Shown here one piece after another: positions 1-14,596 of a stretch of DNA of 64,000 nucleotides (position 1 is its first letter; the number at the start of each line of letters is the position of its first letter). A program made the translations under genes and the position numbers. The stretch is taken from contig NC_060955.1 of assembly GCF_910589235.1 (NCBI RefSeq), positions 15,428,338 to 15,492,337 of the forward strand. The letters are read 5' to 3'. Origin of the DNA: Vespa crabro. Its lineage: Eukaryota; Arthropoda; Insecta; Hymenoptera; Vespidae. The notes beneath the pieces are model-generated. The model searched no databases and was not told the DNA's origin. It saw only the letters and a list, made by a program, of their open reading frames with translations.

Positions 1-3000
1 CTGAAGAAAATAATTGTCTCTATTATATGGAATAGCCTGTGGATAACCAACGTGTCACGTTCGAACCCTTTTGAAATCCCGTTCGATTAAGGCATCGAAG
101 CCAAAACCGGATTAAACGCATGGCCAAACATCTTTATTAATTAAGGATACGGTTAATAACTCGGCGGAATCATACCCTCGTTATGACGACGATCCCCATT
201 CGCAAAAGAGGGACTTCAAAAAACGGAACCCTATTTTAAAGCGATTTGTCACCGACAGAATTTAACAGGACATTAAAAGACTTGCCGTGCATGAGCTCAT
301 CAAAAATAAATTTAATACGATTAGCGATGATAATTAGTAATCTAAGGAAAATAACTAATGAGATCAACTAAATAATCATAACAAAGACTTTATCAATAAC
401 AATGAATTTTTCAATAATAATAAATAGACGATCATTACAACGTATAATATTTTACGAGATAAATAGATTAAAAAAATCGACTGAATAAAAATAAATTATC
501 TTGTAAATGTTATTATATGGATATTAAATTTCTATTTTTCCTTATTCTCAATAAATCGTTCTTTCAAAGGAAGCAACCTATCACTCCTACCCTCTTTTCA
601 AGTTGGAATAATTTTTACATAAATAAGGTACTTTCGAATGATTCGTTCTTGTTTCTGAGATTGCAGAAACGTTGAACCGCATAAAAGAATATCGCATAAA
701 AGAATGAAAAAAAGAAAAAGAAAAGGCTCGAGCTTTTATATTCGATTCGAAGAAAATAACTTGAGGGAAGGTAGAATATCATCCAAATAAACAGACATAG
801 CAATGATACGAGCGAATATATCGAGTTGTTGACCCTATCGACAAGCTGTTGCATCGCTATTTTCCAGAATTCGCAAGTATTACAGTTTGCAATAAGACAG
901 AGAAAAAAAGGGAAACAGATAAAATATAAAGAGCAAATAAAAATAGTTAACATATTCCTTTTAATGGTAAAAAGTACACGAAATAATTTAATTTAATGAG
1001 AGACATCGTTTTGAGAATGCAGAATGCAACTCATGCGAAAGAAAAGTACTTCTCCTTAATGGAATTCATGAATCTTCGCAAATTAGAAAAAACTTATCGA
1101 CCAAGAATCGATGATTAAACCTTGATCGTCTATTTCAATAAGAAAACAAAACAGTACTAATAGTCTCTCAAAAGATTAAGATCGATTGAGATCATTAAAA
1201 AATATTTTATTTAATCGAATAAAAACAAAATAAACGGCGAAATTTTTTTGTAGAGGTCTACCGCTTTTAAGAAGCCGTTTTAAAGTATGCGGAACGAGTG
1301 AAGGAAATGAGAATAATTATACGTTTCTAACAACTATGTTAGATTATTTGGATGAGAGTCATACGATAAGAACTTCAGGAGAGTGAAGTTATTATGCACG
1401 CGGAGAGAGAAGAACGTTATATCCTCCCGGTTTAATTACTCGATGCTTCCGTTTTAATCGTCCGTCGTTTGGACGCGTAAAGCGTAGGAAATAATTATAA
1501 CAGCCCCTTCAAAGACGCAACCCATCGAGCGTACTCGCGGAACATTCGAGCAGTCTGCAGGTGCAGATCTGAAAGCGCCTCAAGGACGCGACACAATGTC
1601 GACTCCTCTCTTCGTTCTCTCATGCATTTTCCTAAATTTTCGTCTTCGTCTTCAACGGAGACAGAGAAAGTATTTACCAAACCTACGGAATTCGCATTTA
1701 CTTTTCTAATGATAAATTCTCTCAATTTAATTTCTAATTAATATAGGTGTAATTTGACAATATGATTCATTCCAGATCTTTCAACGAGAAATTCTTAAGA
1801 AAGATTAAGGAAATAAGGAAAATTGATTTCGAATGTTCTTTAATTCTCAGCTAATGAAATTATCTCAAGGAACTATCACATTAAAATTTGATCATATCGC
1901 ATATATTATTCATATGTGATATATCTTCGCTATATATCAGCGAAAGTAATGAGATAAACATAATTTCTATAACAATGCTTTTCGTTTCCTTAAAACATAA
2001 TTATTCGAGAATCCTATTGCGTTGAACTCTAAGAAAACCTCGATGGTCGAGCGATATTCCGATTTATCGTCCAAAACGTTTTCAGAAACTTACGACACTT
2101 ACGAGAGTTTCCTTTTTCCATTAGGTAGATTGAAAAACTCTACACAAGAACTTCCGAGGTGTCGAACACCGACGATAAAACGTTTTAGTATTATTTCATG
2201 GAAAATCATGAAGTAAATAAAATGTAGAGGATTAAAACAAACTCTTCTGCTTAATGAGAGATTTAAAAAGAAGAAAAATAAAAGGAAGAAGAAGACAAAG
2301 AGTTATTCCAAGCATTATCTGTCGTTTCGCTCAAGAGAAGAAAAAGGGTTGAAGATCCCGAGTCGCATACATCCTCGTGAATCGTAAAAAGGGCTGTACT
2401 GCTCGACAAAGTCCACCTGCGATACGATGAACACGGTGATAAAATTTCAGGGAGCGGCTGTTTACGGTTACCAAGGAAACCTGCCAACCGGTAGCCATAT
2501 GCGCGCGTGCGACGCGTTACGAGGGCGTTCGACCGAGTACAACGATTCTTCTCTTTACCTCGCAACCCTTTACGATAGGGGATGATCAACGTATCAACTT
2601 ATATAAGCAGTTAAGTATATTTTGGCGATAAGATAAAATAAAACTTAAAAAATTCAAATATATCAATGTTCGAAATTGCATGACGTTACAAAGAATTAAA
2701 TGAGCAAAGTAATCTGAATATGTGAATAAATTTAAAAAAAAAATCGATGAAATGAATGAAATTTTTGTTTAACAAACAATTTCTAAAATAGTATGATGCT
2801 TTTTCGAGTTACTATAATCTTCGCAGCAATCTCGAACAATCCATTTGTTACGTACACTCGTATACGAACGTACTGGCACGTATGTATCCTTGAACTGATT
2901 CGAGGTTCGCGAACCTGCTGTTTTCTCACGACTACGTCCACGCAAATCGAACCTAAGCAAGATTAACCGACGACATTTTCCACGGAGAATCGACTTAAAC

Positions 3001-3569
3001 AAAGCTATTTCTATCGTGACCTATCGACTTTGAATATAAAGATCGAATGAGATACATTTAATAAAAATAAAGATAAATGAGATACATACAATTATCTTGA
3101 TCTTATCAATTTTTTTTTTCATAAATGTATATAACATGGAATATAATAAAATTAATTCTAATTTAAATATAGTTATCTAATATGTTGCATAGCTTTTATT
3201 TCACAAAGTTATAACTTTTAAAAATCATATTATTTACAATTCATATGACGTACATAGATAAATAATAAGCTCGACGAAAATTAACTTGTTAACCGGTAAA
3301 AATAAATTAACTCATCACAATAACTTAATTTAACTTGTTATAAAAAAAGAAATAAATTATTACATTCTCATAGCTATTAAAAATGTTATCTATACTTCCT
3401 GATTCTTCTTTTTACGATTGATAATTAAGCTCCTTATCTTCATTAAAGTATTATTTTATTTTTAATTTAATAAAATAAATTTCATACAACTACATTTACC
3501 TATCAAAAATCTTCTTAACTAAAAGATTAAGAACAATTGCCCGTAGGTAGACTTTATCATCGGAAAAGA

Positions 3570-4660
3570 GTTCCATGCTAAAGAAGGAAGTCAAAGATGG
3601 ATCTTGGTGGACTCGATTCGCTTCGCAGCACCATTATCGCAGCCTTTCACTGAAATCGTTCAAAGCAGTAAGAGGATCGTCGAAAGAACACGACGACCGT
3701 CTCTCCGTCATCCAGAATGGAGTCCAAGGACTCTACTTCGATGCCCGATTGTGCAACAGCTATCTTTTTACCGAGTCGGTCAACGATCCGTCCATCGCAC
3801 TTTGTCCCATTGCAACTCGAACTCGCATCAGAAATAGAAGAACGAACTCGATCTTCTCGAATTCGCGTTGTACACCTTTCTACCGTTGCACGATTTGCAG
3901 CTGCTGTGGTTTCCGGGCACGAAGCGACCAGTTGGCCCAAGCGTTGCCAAATTGTTCCTTTCCTTTGTTCTTTCTCCGACTATACGTATTACGAATGTTC
4001 TATTTTTCTTTTTCATAAAAAACAAACGTTGAATAACGATGAACAAGAGAAAACAACACAAGAGTGTCATTATTATGATAGAATTCATTCGAATTTGTAA
4101 ACGATCGACTTACCTTTGCTCGCCCCGTTGGAAAATGCGCTTCCTCTTTTTTCTTTTTTTTTTTTCTTGTCCACATAGACTGGACTCCCCTCCAGCGAAG
4201 AACTGGTGTATGCCGGTGAGTCTCTGTCACTCGATAAAACGACGAATCCGCGAAGGTTAGAGGCAAAATCATCCCTCGTTAATGCCAGGGTAATGACTGG
4301 GGTGGTAACGTTTTTGAGAACCCTCGATGAGCCACGTTTTATGCTCCCCCTTCCACTTTCCTTTCCTCCCGCCTTTTTGCATGTTTCGCGACCCTCGATC
4401 ACGGCCAGCGGGGATGCTCCGATTCATCGTTCCGGTTCTCTCCCTAACGGAGAAGGGCCAGAAAATAAAATCACCCGCCAAAATTCGGCGCAATTTGCAT
4501 GCGTACTTTTTGGTGAAAACTTTTTTTTCAATCTCATCCGGAACACTCGGTATCGGTTGGTTCGCACGATCTCCATAAAATGGGGTCTCGAGCTTACGAG
4601 CTAAAATACGTTCGCTTTGATACAAAATTTCATCTAATACATGTAAAATTGTGTGAAAAG
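3570..4660. other. GC-richer segment open in several frames, no gene recognised
   Basis: Up to four frames on the two strands are open for 80-150 codons here, as expected when stop codons are scarce in higher-GC DNA. No frame has a recognisable domain or matching splice sites, and at least one long minus frame does not begin with ATG. It could be regulatory DNA, a decayed exon or plain compositional variation. Confidence 0.3.
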
Positions 4661-6046
4661 ACATTATAGTTTGTTCTAAAATGTTTTAAGGGAACAGGAA
4701 GCTAATCGTAAATAAGAATATTACCAGATCCTATTGAGCCGAATACGAGGGAGAGAAGAAGAAAAGATCCTGTTCACATTAGATACGTCTAAGTCCCTCA
4801 CAGGCTCGAGTATTTCGTTCAAAAGGATAAGGATACACGAAGCAGGTGCCACGAAATGAGTTCCGTCGACGTATCGCGTTTGATTGACGTCCTCCGGACG
4901 AAGGTATTAATCGTGAAAAAAAACCGGCTAATAGATTGTGCCCAACGACGAGGGAGGATCTGTCCTTCGCAGCGAAAGAGCTTCGCGAAAGAAACTTTGA
5001 GGAAGGGTAGATGCTAGTCAACGATAAGACGATACGGGTAGTCATTTACGAGTTCTAGAAAAATGATGCTATCGAGAAACTAAGTGGAAAAGTTTGTATT
5101 TATTTACAAATATAGCTACATATTTACATATATATTTATAATAATAAGTCGAGATAATAATAAACGTTTTTAAAAGTCGGTCAAATAGAACATTGCAATT
5201 GTGTAAACATCGTATTAATCATTTCTCCTCAACAATAACTCATATTCGATATTTCGCTCTCTTGTAATTGTCCGTAAGTGTAATGAATGGTTTCGAGGAA
5301 TCGCTTTTCACGAAAATATACGAATCGAGCGAGTCAAGAAGAAAGAAGGAAATGAGACTCATGTCGAGCGGCAGTCAGGGGGCGTAATAAAAATTCGTCG
5401 GCACGCAAAAAGCCTGTAATTACGGAGAGTCAGGCGTACCGATAATGACGCCTCGCGGAACCAACAAAATCCCGTCGTCCCAAAGTGGTAATACGAAAAT
5501 AAGAAGGGTGCTTTCACGAAGGGTTCCACTTCGAATCCTCGTCCAAAGAAACGGGACTAGGACAGCTGTCGACTGGGTTGCTAAAACAAAGCCTAGATAT
5601 TATTATCATTGTTATAAATACCAAGAAACTAATATCATAATAATTTTTTTCGATTTTTGTGAAATAATATACAAAGAAAACATATCTTATCTAGATGATA
5701 GTAAGTGTCACAGAGCTATCGCGAAAATAGTCTCGATTTTTCTCCTTGACAATTTTAAATCCACCCACCTGACATCAATCTCGAGGGTGCAGAAAGCCAA
5801 AGTCGAGGACTTTACGCCGACATCGTCATCGGATTTTTAACGTCTTCCTCTTAAATCTTCCGCGCAAGAAACGTTTCCACCTTACGACTTTCCATCAGGA
5901 AATTTAAAGAAAGACTCGTAACTCACCTGTACATACGCATACTATTTCAGCGTGTGTGTACATACTTGTTTACATTACTTATTCCATGCTTCAAGTCGTA
6001 ACACCGAAATATCGTTATACGGAGATACTTATGGTAACTCCATGAA

Positions 6047-6048
6047 AA

Positions 6049-6083
<35 letters not shown>
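6047..6083. repeat. (GA)n microsatellite
   Basis: A short GA run with an AAAG interruption. Confidence 0.85.
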
Positions 6084-6087
<4 letters not shown>

Positions 6088-6575
6088 GACAATAAACTCA
6101 GTACACTACAGTAAATTATCAAACTTTGCGAATTCTATTTCTTAATTATGTAAAGAAACGTAAATATCGTAATACATTGTATACGATTATATAAAAATAC
6201 GTAAAACATAACAATTTGAGGTCAAAGTAAGAGCGAGCCAGGGGACCACACGTACTTTTCTTCGAGAAATATAAAATCATGTGTGAATTAAAGAGCACAA
6301 ATCTTTAACTAAGAGTAAATATGGTCTTATCGCGTGCTGATCGACAAGAGGAACTCCTCCTTGTAGGATATAAAAATAGAAGGATAAAGGCATCTTGGCA
6401 CGGTAGTATAAAAGTGCAAGAACATCGGAAAACCGACGTGACCGGTATCGCCGAACGTATAATTTCGACCAATAATTTCTATCTACGGACGATTTGAGAT
6501 GAATCGACGCATGCTTCCGATTGGCCGAAACCCTCGATTCCATTATAGTACGGTAGATAGCACATACGATTTGAT

Positions 6576-6576
<1 letters not shown>

Positions 6577-6646
<70 letters not shown>

Positions 6647-6664
6647 TTCTTTCTTTTTCTTTCT
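6577..6664. repeat. (CT)n microsatellite
   Basis: A pure CT run of about 64 bases passes into TTTCTTTTTC variants. It produces spurious Ser-Leu and Arg-Glu frames on the two strands. Confidence 0.9.
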
Positions 6665-7645
6665 TCCTTATAACACACACACGTTTAAGATCTTTATGTG
6701 GAAACGCTGTTAGAAAGAGAATATCCATAAGATCGAATAGATAAAATAAATCATTAGAAAAAATCGACTCGAATAAGCTTCGCTATTTTGATTTGTCGAA
6801 ATGTGATTCAACAAGAAAGAGTACTTGTAAGCTCGTTATTTTAAAAATGATCGATCCATTGAAGTCAAGTCTATCTTTTGAATTAAATTGAATACTGTAA
6901 TACGTATGTACTACGTAATATGTAATACGTATGTAATACGTATGTATGTAGATTTTCAATTTTAAAGATATAAAAGGAAGAGAAAATAAGGTGGATGGAA
7001 CGGAAAATAATCGTCAGAAAAAAATTATCAATAAGATCGTGCACATTTTTTTCTAAAAAACTGTCACGATTGGTAAACTGGAAATAAAGAGGAACCGAAA
7101 TCGCAGACTTTATCATAATTACATTTTTTCGAAGCACACGTAGTCGCGACTCGTCTTACTTCGTAGAGAAAAAAAGATCGACTCGCAGAAAGCCGAAGCT
7201 CGCTTCACATTTTCAGACAGCGAAATAGCTTTTCAATCTCGATGAAGGAGCTTTTTTACGTGGCGCACAGCGCGATGAAAAATCGTGGGCGCAATGATGA
7301 TCGATGCGTTCTTGGATAAAGCGAGAATCGGTAGGGGTGAACATGTATTCTCGATACGCTATCGAATCGACAGACGGACGAATCTACATCAAGGTAATCA
7401 CGACGATACGTCATATGGAAAAAGGTTATACATCCATCGACAAGTCTCTCTCTCTCTTTTCCTTCTTTCTCACGTGCAGCTCACGCGTTTCACCCTCCGG
7501 CGAAGCGTTAGGGCGCGAGCAAAAATCACGGCTGGTAAATTAGGCATCCTCCTACGCGTGACGGACCCTCGCATTTGTCAGAAGAAAAACGAAGAATATG
7601 CGAGAGAAGGATAAAGAGATACATACGTACCTACAGCGTATTCCA

Positions 7646-7709
7646 TCTCTCTCCCTCCCTCCCTCCCTCCCTCTCTCTCTCTCTCGTTTTCTCTCTCCCT
7701 TTCGTTCTC
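7646..7709. repeat. Pyrimidine tract, CTCC and CT units
   Basis: CTCCCTCC repeats followed by CT and CTCC variants. Confidence 0.8.
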
Positions 7710-8224
7710 TCATGGAGAACGAGTATAGACTATGCACAACGTGGATTTTTACGAATTGGATACCAGTGAGAAAAAGGCGTCCCATCAAATGCTACCCTGG
7801 AGACCTACGGCAAGCTTTTGCTATGAAATTTTCGATCGTCCCGCCGGAAAATCAAGAAAAATGATCTCGTTTTAATAACGGAGTACCCGGGAAATGAAAT
7901 CGGTCCGTACGAGGAGAGATGGGAAAACGTACTTGCAATTTTTCACAAACTTCCGAGATATACTATCCTACCTGACGTGCTGCTAAACCTAAAAGAGAAA
8001 GAGAACAAAATTTTTCCTTCCGGAATCAAGAATATCGACTATCGTCGTATTCATCTTTTTTGAAGGAAACATTAAACCGTCTCAATTACGTTAAAAGAAA
8101 AGAAAAAGAGAAAGAAAAAGCAAAACAGAAAATATTTAATCGTAAAACAAAGGTAAAATATAGCTTCTATCGACTACCAAAAACAAATTGAATATGGGGA
8201 TATGCTCATAAAGAGATTCACCGA

Positions 8225-8315
8225 CAAAGAAAGAAGGACCGAGGAAGAAAAAAGAAACAGAAGGAGAGAGGAGAGAGAGAAAAAAAGAAAAAAAGAAAGA
8301 AAGAGAGAGAAAGAA

Positions 8316-8348
<33 letters not shown>

Positions 8349-8349
8349 C
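8225..8349. repeat. Purine-only tract, GAAA and GA units
   Basis: About 125 bases are almost entirely A and G, ending in a pure GA run. Both flanking strands open spuriously. Confidence 0.85.
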
Positions 8350-9018
8350 ATCAAGGTTATGGCTGTGGGAAGGAAGAAGAAATGTCATCATTCAAGTACG
8401 ATATTTAACTTCTTTATGGTCTTTGCAAAAATAAAAAGAGGTCGAACACGTGCTGGTGCCATTGCTGCTACGCCATCAAATTCTTTGGCGCTACCTATCG
8501 CGTTTCTTCTATTCCGAGAGTACCAAAAATAGAGAAGAAGGTGAAGAAAAAAAAAAAGAAAACAGGACGTACTACTCGTTCGTCTTCTTCGTCCTCCACG
8601 CGCTTGAAAGAGCTGCGTAGTTTGACCCATATACTATACGTTCTATCACACACGCATATTTTCGCGCACGTGTTGTTCGAATTTGCGTGAAGGTCGAACC
8701 GGGGACCGTCCTCCCTTCTTCATCCAACAGGATCTCTTATATAAATGCTACTATTGATGTGTATGTTCGCTCGTGTATTCGCATGGTCACGTAATAGGGG
8801 CCCTTGGGAGAAAGACCTTGGGCCCCGTATGCCTGCTCGACCGCTTTTGCTTGCCTTCCAGCTGCCTCTCGCGCACACACAACAGTCTCCCGTATTTTTT
8901 CCTCCTATATATATCCCCTCTTTTGCGAATTATCGGGACCTTGAATTCCATCCACGCTCGCACGGACGCAGGAAGAAGCAACGACGAAACATGCAATGCA
9001 CTTTTAGCGTTCCCTCGA

Positions 9019-9020
<2 letters not shown>

Positions 9021-9079
<59 letters not shown>

Positions 9080-9096
9080 TCTATCTCTCTATCTCT
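9021..9096. repeat. (CT)n-(CTAT)n microsatellite
   Basis: A pure CT run followed by CTAT and CTCTAT units. Confidence 0.9.
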
Positions 9097-10999
9097 TTTT
9101 TATCTTTCTCGTTCTTTTTTTATCGTTTCGAATTTATTGCATTTAAAAGAAAAGGGACGAAAAAATAGTCGTATAATTACAAAGAATAAAACGTTCGTTA
9201 TATTATTTTCGATTAGAACTACAGCATGTCAAAAAAATAATATAAAAAACAATCAATCGTATCGAAAGTTTCATCGTTATTCAAAGAGTCGACGAGTACT
9301 CCATGAGAAACATCGAGAAATAGGCAGGTCCGGTTTTTTACGTATACACGTAAGAGAGATTAGTCGTACGAGGACTTCATCGAACGAAAAAATGCTTATC
9401 ATTAACGAGGTCGACGACAAAGTCCATGAAGAAAGTTCTCATTGTCCGTTCGCGAAAATCGATACTCTGAACGAAACGAACGAAAAAATATGCTCGATAC
9501 TTTTCCAGTCGGTACCCTTTTTGTATAAGAAAACAACGACGAAGATATCGAGAGTAGTGCAATTATTGTAGGACGTGGTAGTCTTCGAAAAAGAAAGCCG
9601 AATAAAGCTCTCGTCATTATTTTCACGGCACCCGACTGCTCAATGGTCCGCGATCCCTCGTGTAGCCACACGACAATAATATTACGAATCGGCCCTTAAT
9701 CGAAGAACCTATGCCGTTTACCTTTTCGATCGTGGAAGAAGAGATCGATTCGGAGTACCCTAAAACCTTACTCCTAGCTTTTTCCTCGAATCGATATTTA
9801 ATAGTCTCGGAGAACGAGTATACGATAGAAGTAAAATCGTCAGCTTATTCCAGGCTTAGATATCCCCTAAGAGGTCCTTCGGTGAATTAATTTTCACGCA
9901 ATTCTCCAACTCGACCATTCTGTGTCACCAACATAAAAGGGAGGACCAAACGAGAATGAAGAGAAATTTATTGTATCGGAAAAACTTTATCGATACAACA
10001 GATATCTATAACAAAGAAATAGAAATTAGGGTAAAATTCGAAATAAGTACAATGATGAAAAAAACGTTAAAGATTAAACAGATTAAGAAAATGTTCTAAT
10101 TTTATAAAAAATTTTACATTCTAAAAATATCACGAGTAGGTATTACTAAACGGAATTACAATGTATCAGAATCGTGAGTCCAGAGATCATCGAAGAGAAA
10201 AAGAAGCAAATGTAGACGTACGCATATTTGAAATTCAGATAGCCGGATTGTTTCGCGCAAATCAAGAGAAATGTGACCCTGGTGAGTTTCCGCAGGAAAT
10301 ATCGCACCCTACCATTCGACTCATCCTTCCATTCAAAGCCCTCGTCTCTACGACTCACGAGTCTCTCTGTTTACAGTTAAATCACTTTTGTTCTCGACGC
10401 TTGTCACTCCTCATGGACCATTCCCATCACCTTCTACTTTCTCTTTTCCTATTGTATCCTTCATCTCGAAAGACACACGCGATGTAGAGCATTGATTTAA
10501 TCGTATATATGTATAAATAATATATATCGAGGGCAAATTCAAAACTTTAATTTATTTTTCATATTTCGAGTGCTCCATCTACTCTATTAACATTTGCATT
10601 TATATATGTATTTACATTTGAATCGTATTTTTTAATTCATTTACATTTTAATTTTATTACAAAGCTCTCTTAAGTTTTTATCCGAAATTTTTACGCACGA
10701 TGAACACATTTTCTCTCTTTTTCCATTTTATTTCTATCATGAGGACTATTTCCATTTTACCCTCTTAGAAAATCATCGACTTTCTTTGTTGACCTACCAC
10801 GGAAATGTAAGCGTTGATTTAAGAGACGAACAAAATTTATTTGGCGGGCCGAACTCGTTGACAAAGAAAATTGTCGAAAAAAAACGAGATTGGAATGTGA
10901 ACGCTTACCGAGTGGAATCCGTAGATTTTAATGATCCTTTGTTATCCTCTCTAGCAGTGTCATGCGAGAAAAGGAAAATCAATAGCAGCTGCCTTTTAA

Positions 11000-11013
11000 G
11001 AGAAAGAGAGAGG

Positions 11014-11060
<47 letters not shown>
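11000..11060. repeat. (GA)n microsatellite
   Basis: GA units with early GGGA and GACA variants, then a pure run. Confidence 0.9.
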
Positions 11061-11063
<3 letters not shown>

Positions 11064-12237
11064 CATTTAATCCCCCGTTAAGTCGTCCCTATATACCTTA
11101 TTTTTCTTTCTTCCTAACTCTACTCTCTTCCTCGAGTTCTCTTATCCGAGAAAGTTTCGTAGGAAACTCCTTCACCTCGAAAGATCGAGGTGTTGAGAGG
11201 TTTCGGAAAAGTTCATTCGTGTGAGCTCGATCGCGAAAAACTGAATTAACGTTATGCGCTAGGTATAAAAGAAAGATAAAAATAAAACAAAACATAAGTG
11301 ATATCCCTTTACATTATACATGGTATCTCGCCTCAATCGAATCACAAATTATTTGAAATTCTTAAGAGGCAAACCATTGTGATGATATCTCACCTAAAGA
11401 TTATTTTTATCAATTTTTATTGACAAACGAATATTTATAAAAAAAATTCTTTTTTATCATTTACATACATGCGTTTAAAATATTAGAAATTCAATACGAT
11501 AAAATATTGTTTTTATAAGTTACAATGCATTTATTTGCCAATCTCTGTTCAGACCAATTTTCGATCGAACGAAATCAAATATTCCCATGCCATTTAAAAG
11601 TGTCGTTTATTTTATAATCAAAAAATTTTACGTGTAACTGAAAATAATGGTTCCAAAAATTCTCTTGGAAAATTAAATCAATAGGATAAAAATTCATCGA
11701 GTTTTCTGTGCTTAATTAAATACATAGTTTCGAAAAAAAAGGAAGCAAACAACCGTATATTATATCATAACAACTCCGTTAATAATTTGAATTTCGATCT
11801 AATAATTTGAGAACATATTTTTTAGGCCTGAAACATTAAAACGATTTAACGAAAAAATTGGATTTTGTTAAACCGTCACGATGGTATTAGTGATAACAAA
11901 AAATCTTTATAAATCTGCATGACGTCAAATGTTATTCAGGCATCACGATGATTAATTTTTTAATATTACGACTCAAGATTTAACGATTCCATTCAAAGTA
12001 GTTCGATTAAAACGGGACATCCTGTAGATCCTAAAGGTGCAATAATTCAAAGCCCTTTAAAAGGGCGATCGAGAATGATTTAACGTGCATTGTGATACTG
12101 TTCGCACGTTAAATTTATGAGGTTCATCCTTTGTCCTCCGTTGGCATAACCGGTATATCGATAACGAGTCTCTTTTCCTTGTTATACCCATTATGCCTGT
12201 AACTATTTTTATGGGAAACATCTTGTTACGATCGGTA

Positions 12238-12239
12238 AA

Positions 12240-12293
<54 letters not shown>

Positions 12294-12294
12294 G
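12238..12294. repeat. (GA)n microsatellite
   Basis: GA units with one GAAA interruption. Confidence 0.88.
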
Positions 12295-14261
12295 GAACGC
12301 GTTCACGGCTTTTTTCTTTGTCCCGTCAGCCGACTACCTACCTGAAGAGCATGTGACCAAATGTGGAACAGTCCTCAATTTCTGTATTTTATTCCTACCA
12401 GTCAAATAAAGTACCGCAAAAGATAACTGTATCTATGTGAGCTTTGTGAATTTCTTCATAACAGTACATTCGTCTCACTTGCCGAAAGATTCTTAATTTT
12501 TGTATTAAAAAGAAAAAATTTCTAAAAAAGAAAATTTATTGTCTTCTGTATAATTTATGATCTTTATCTCCTACATCCATGTTACGTTTAATGTGTCTGA
12601 TTGACTATTATAAGACAATTTACGACAGTGATATTACTTCATTCGACTCATTATTGACCGCAATGATTACCGTTTTCGTTATATCAGAAAGTTAGAACCA
12701 TCGGGTCAACATCGATAATTCTCTTTCGACCATCGTAGATCTCCCAGTAGACTCATTGTTTCAGTTTTTCCTTCGCTCTTTCTCCCTCTCTATTTCTCTC
12801 CCTCTCTCAAAGGAAATCGAAAGCCCCATTCGAAGTGACTCTTCCTTCGGACGCTGGTCAAATTCATTGTGTCGAAAAGCAAGAGTCCGTTTATCGCTTT
12901 TTTCCGCGCGCGTTCCTATTTTTACTGTCCCTCTTTCTCCTCAGATGTTTCACGGCTCCACACTGGCTGCAGAAAACGGGGCAAGTCATTTTTAGCGGTA
13001 AGTGTACAGCAGCTTTTCACCATAAATATGCTGGGCGCATTTCCAAGGGTGGAAGAAGAGATCTCTTTGTTTGCTTCGCCTACCAGTGAGAGAGGAGAAG
13101 ACGGAAGAAAAGTCGAATGCGAGGGAGAAAAAGAAAGTAAAGGGAAAAGAGAAAAAGGGAAAAAAAGGTTCATTTTAAAATTTAAAACGTAAATATTCCG
13201 TTCTCAAACAAATAAATCAAATCAATTATAATCAAATTAGCTACTTTTCATTAATGCCCTATCTCGATTATCCCACAGTTTCATTCAAATTATTTTTATT
13301 ATTTAATTCATTTTATTAAATTCTGTAGATTCTAGATGTATATGTGAATAGAAATAGAAGGACAAAGAAAAGAAAGGAAAGGAAAGAAAGAAGTAGGTCG
13401 CAAAGAGGAAAGGGGAAAAAGTGGGGTGACCCTAGGAAAGGCAGAGATGCTTCTTCAAACGTAACTTTCGACTGAAATAGTCGGTCCTTGGAATCTAATT
13501 ATCAGTAGTCTTTCTCTTTCTTTCTCTCTAGCTGGAAACTCAGATTATTTATGCCCCTTCTTCCTTTGTTCGAGCCGAGACGTGGCTTGCGAGCTGTACA
13601 CGCCAGCCGGAAGGCGGCGTCGGTGATGGTCGGGACCTAAAGAGGGATAAAGAGGGGTTAAGGGTAAAGGAAAGGAGACGATGGAAGTAGTGGGATAAAA
13701 AAGACGCCGCCCTGAAGAACGGTCATAAGTAACGATGCGGATGAAGTTCTCGATCGATGAACGACGACTACGACGCGACGAAGCTTCTGCTTTCTTTGTT
13801 CGCTTTCCTTTTCCTTCTAAGCGTTTCTATCTCTTGGTTTAGGACTTAGAACTGGGTATGCGCTTTGTTCATTCTCTACGTGGCCTTTCTCGCGAGCACG
13901 AGTTCTTTAACCGCCTCGTTTTACATCAAAACATTGGAATTGTTGAATAACAGATTTTTTTTTATCTAATCAAAATAAAACCGATTAAAATATATAAGCA
14001 ATGAAAAATAGTTTCGTCCAATATCCAATAGTCCCTTTTTCAATGTTTTAATTGGAAATTAACGATCGTCGATAAAAGTGCGTACGACACACTCGTTAAA
14101 ACCAGAACTCGTTTATTAAGCGTTGGCAAATGAAAATTCAGCTAGCTTCATGAATTTTATCGCAGCGTCTTTCTTTCTGTCCACATGTTAGGCAGCATGC
14201 CAGGATGTACTCGTAATTCAATGCAGAGCTGCACGATGCGGTAGCGATAGTAGCGATGAAG

Positions 14262-14333
14262 AGAAAGAGAAAGAGAGAAAAAGAAAAAGAAAGAAAAAGA
14301 AAAAGAGAGAAATAAAGAAAAGACACGGAGGTT

Positions 14334-14413
<80 letters not shown>
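14262..14413. repeat. Purine tract facing a (CT)n-(CTAT)n tract
   Basis: A GA/GAAA-rich stretch (14262-14322) is followed within ten bases by CT (about 14333-14374) and then CTAT units up to 14413. The two halves are complementary in kind and could fold back on each other. Confidence 0.85.
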
Positions 14414-14550
14414 GCGCTTGCCACATAATATTCCCACAAGGGTATTTTGCAGGCACAAATTTTGCACAGAGTAAATATGTACATACGTATGCACAACGAT
14501 AAAACTATGTACTACACGTACTTGCATACGTCGATCAAACAAAGAGAATG

Positions 14551-14592
<42 letters not shown>
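14551..14592. repeat. (CT)n microsatellite
   Basis: A nearly pure CT run. Confidence 0.88.

Positions 14593-14596
<4 letters not shown>

Noticed and set aside
12017..12036. Segment resembling the mature miR-10 family sequence
   Set aside because: It has several mismatches including near the seed, and I see no complementary arm for a hairpin.
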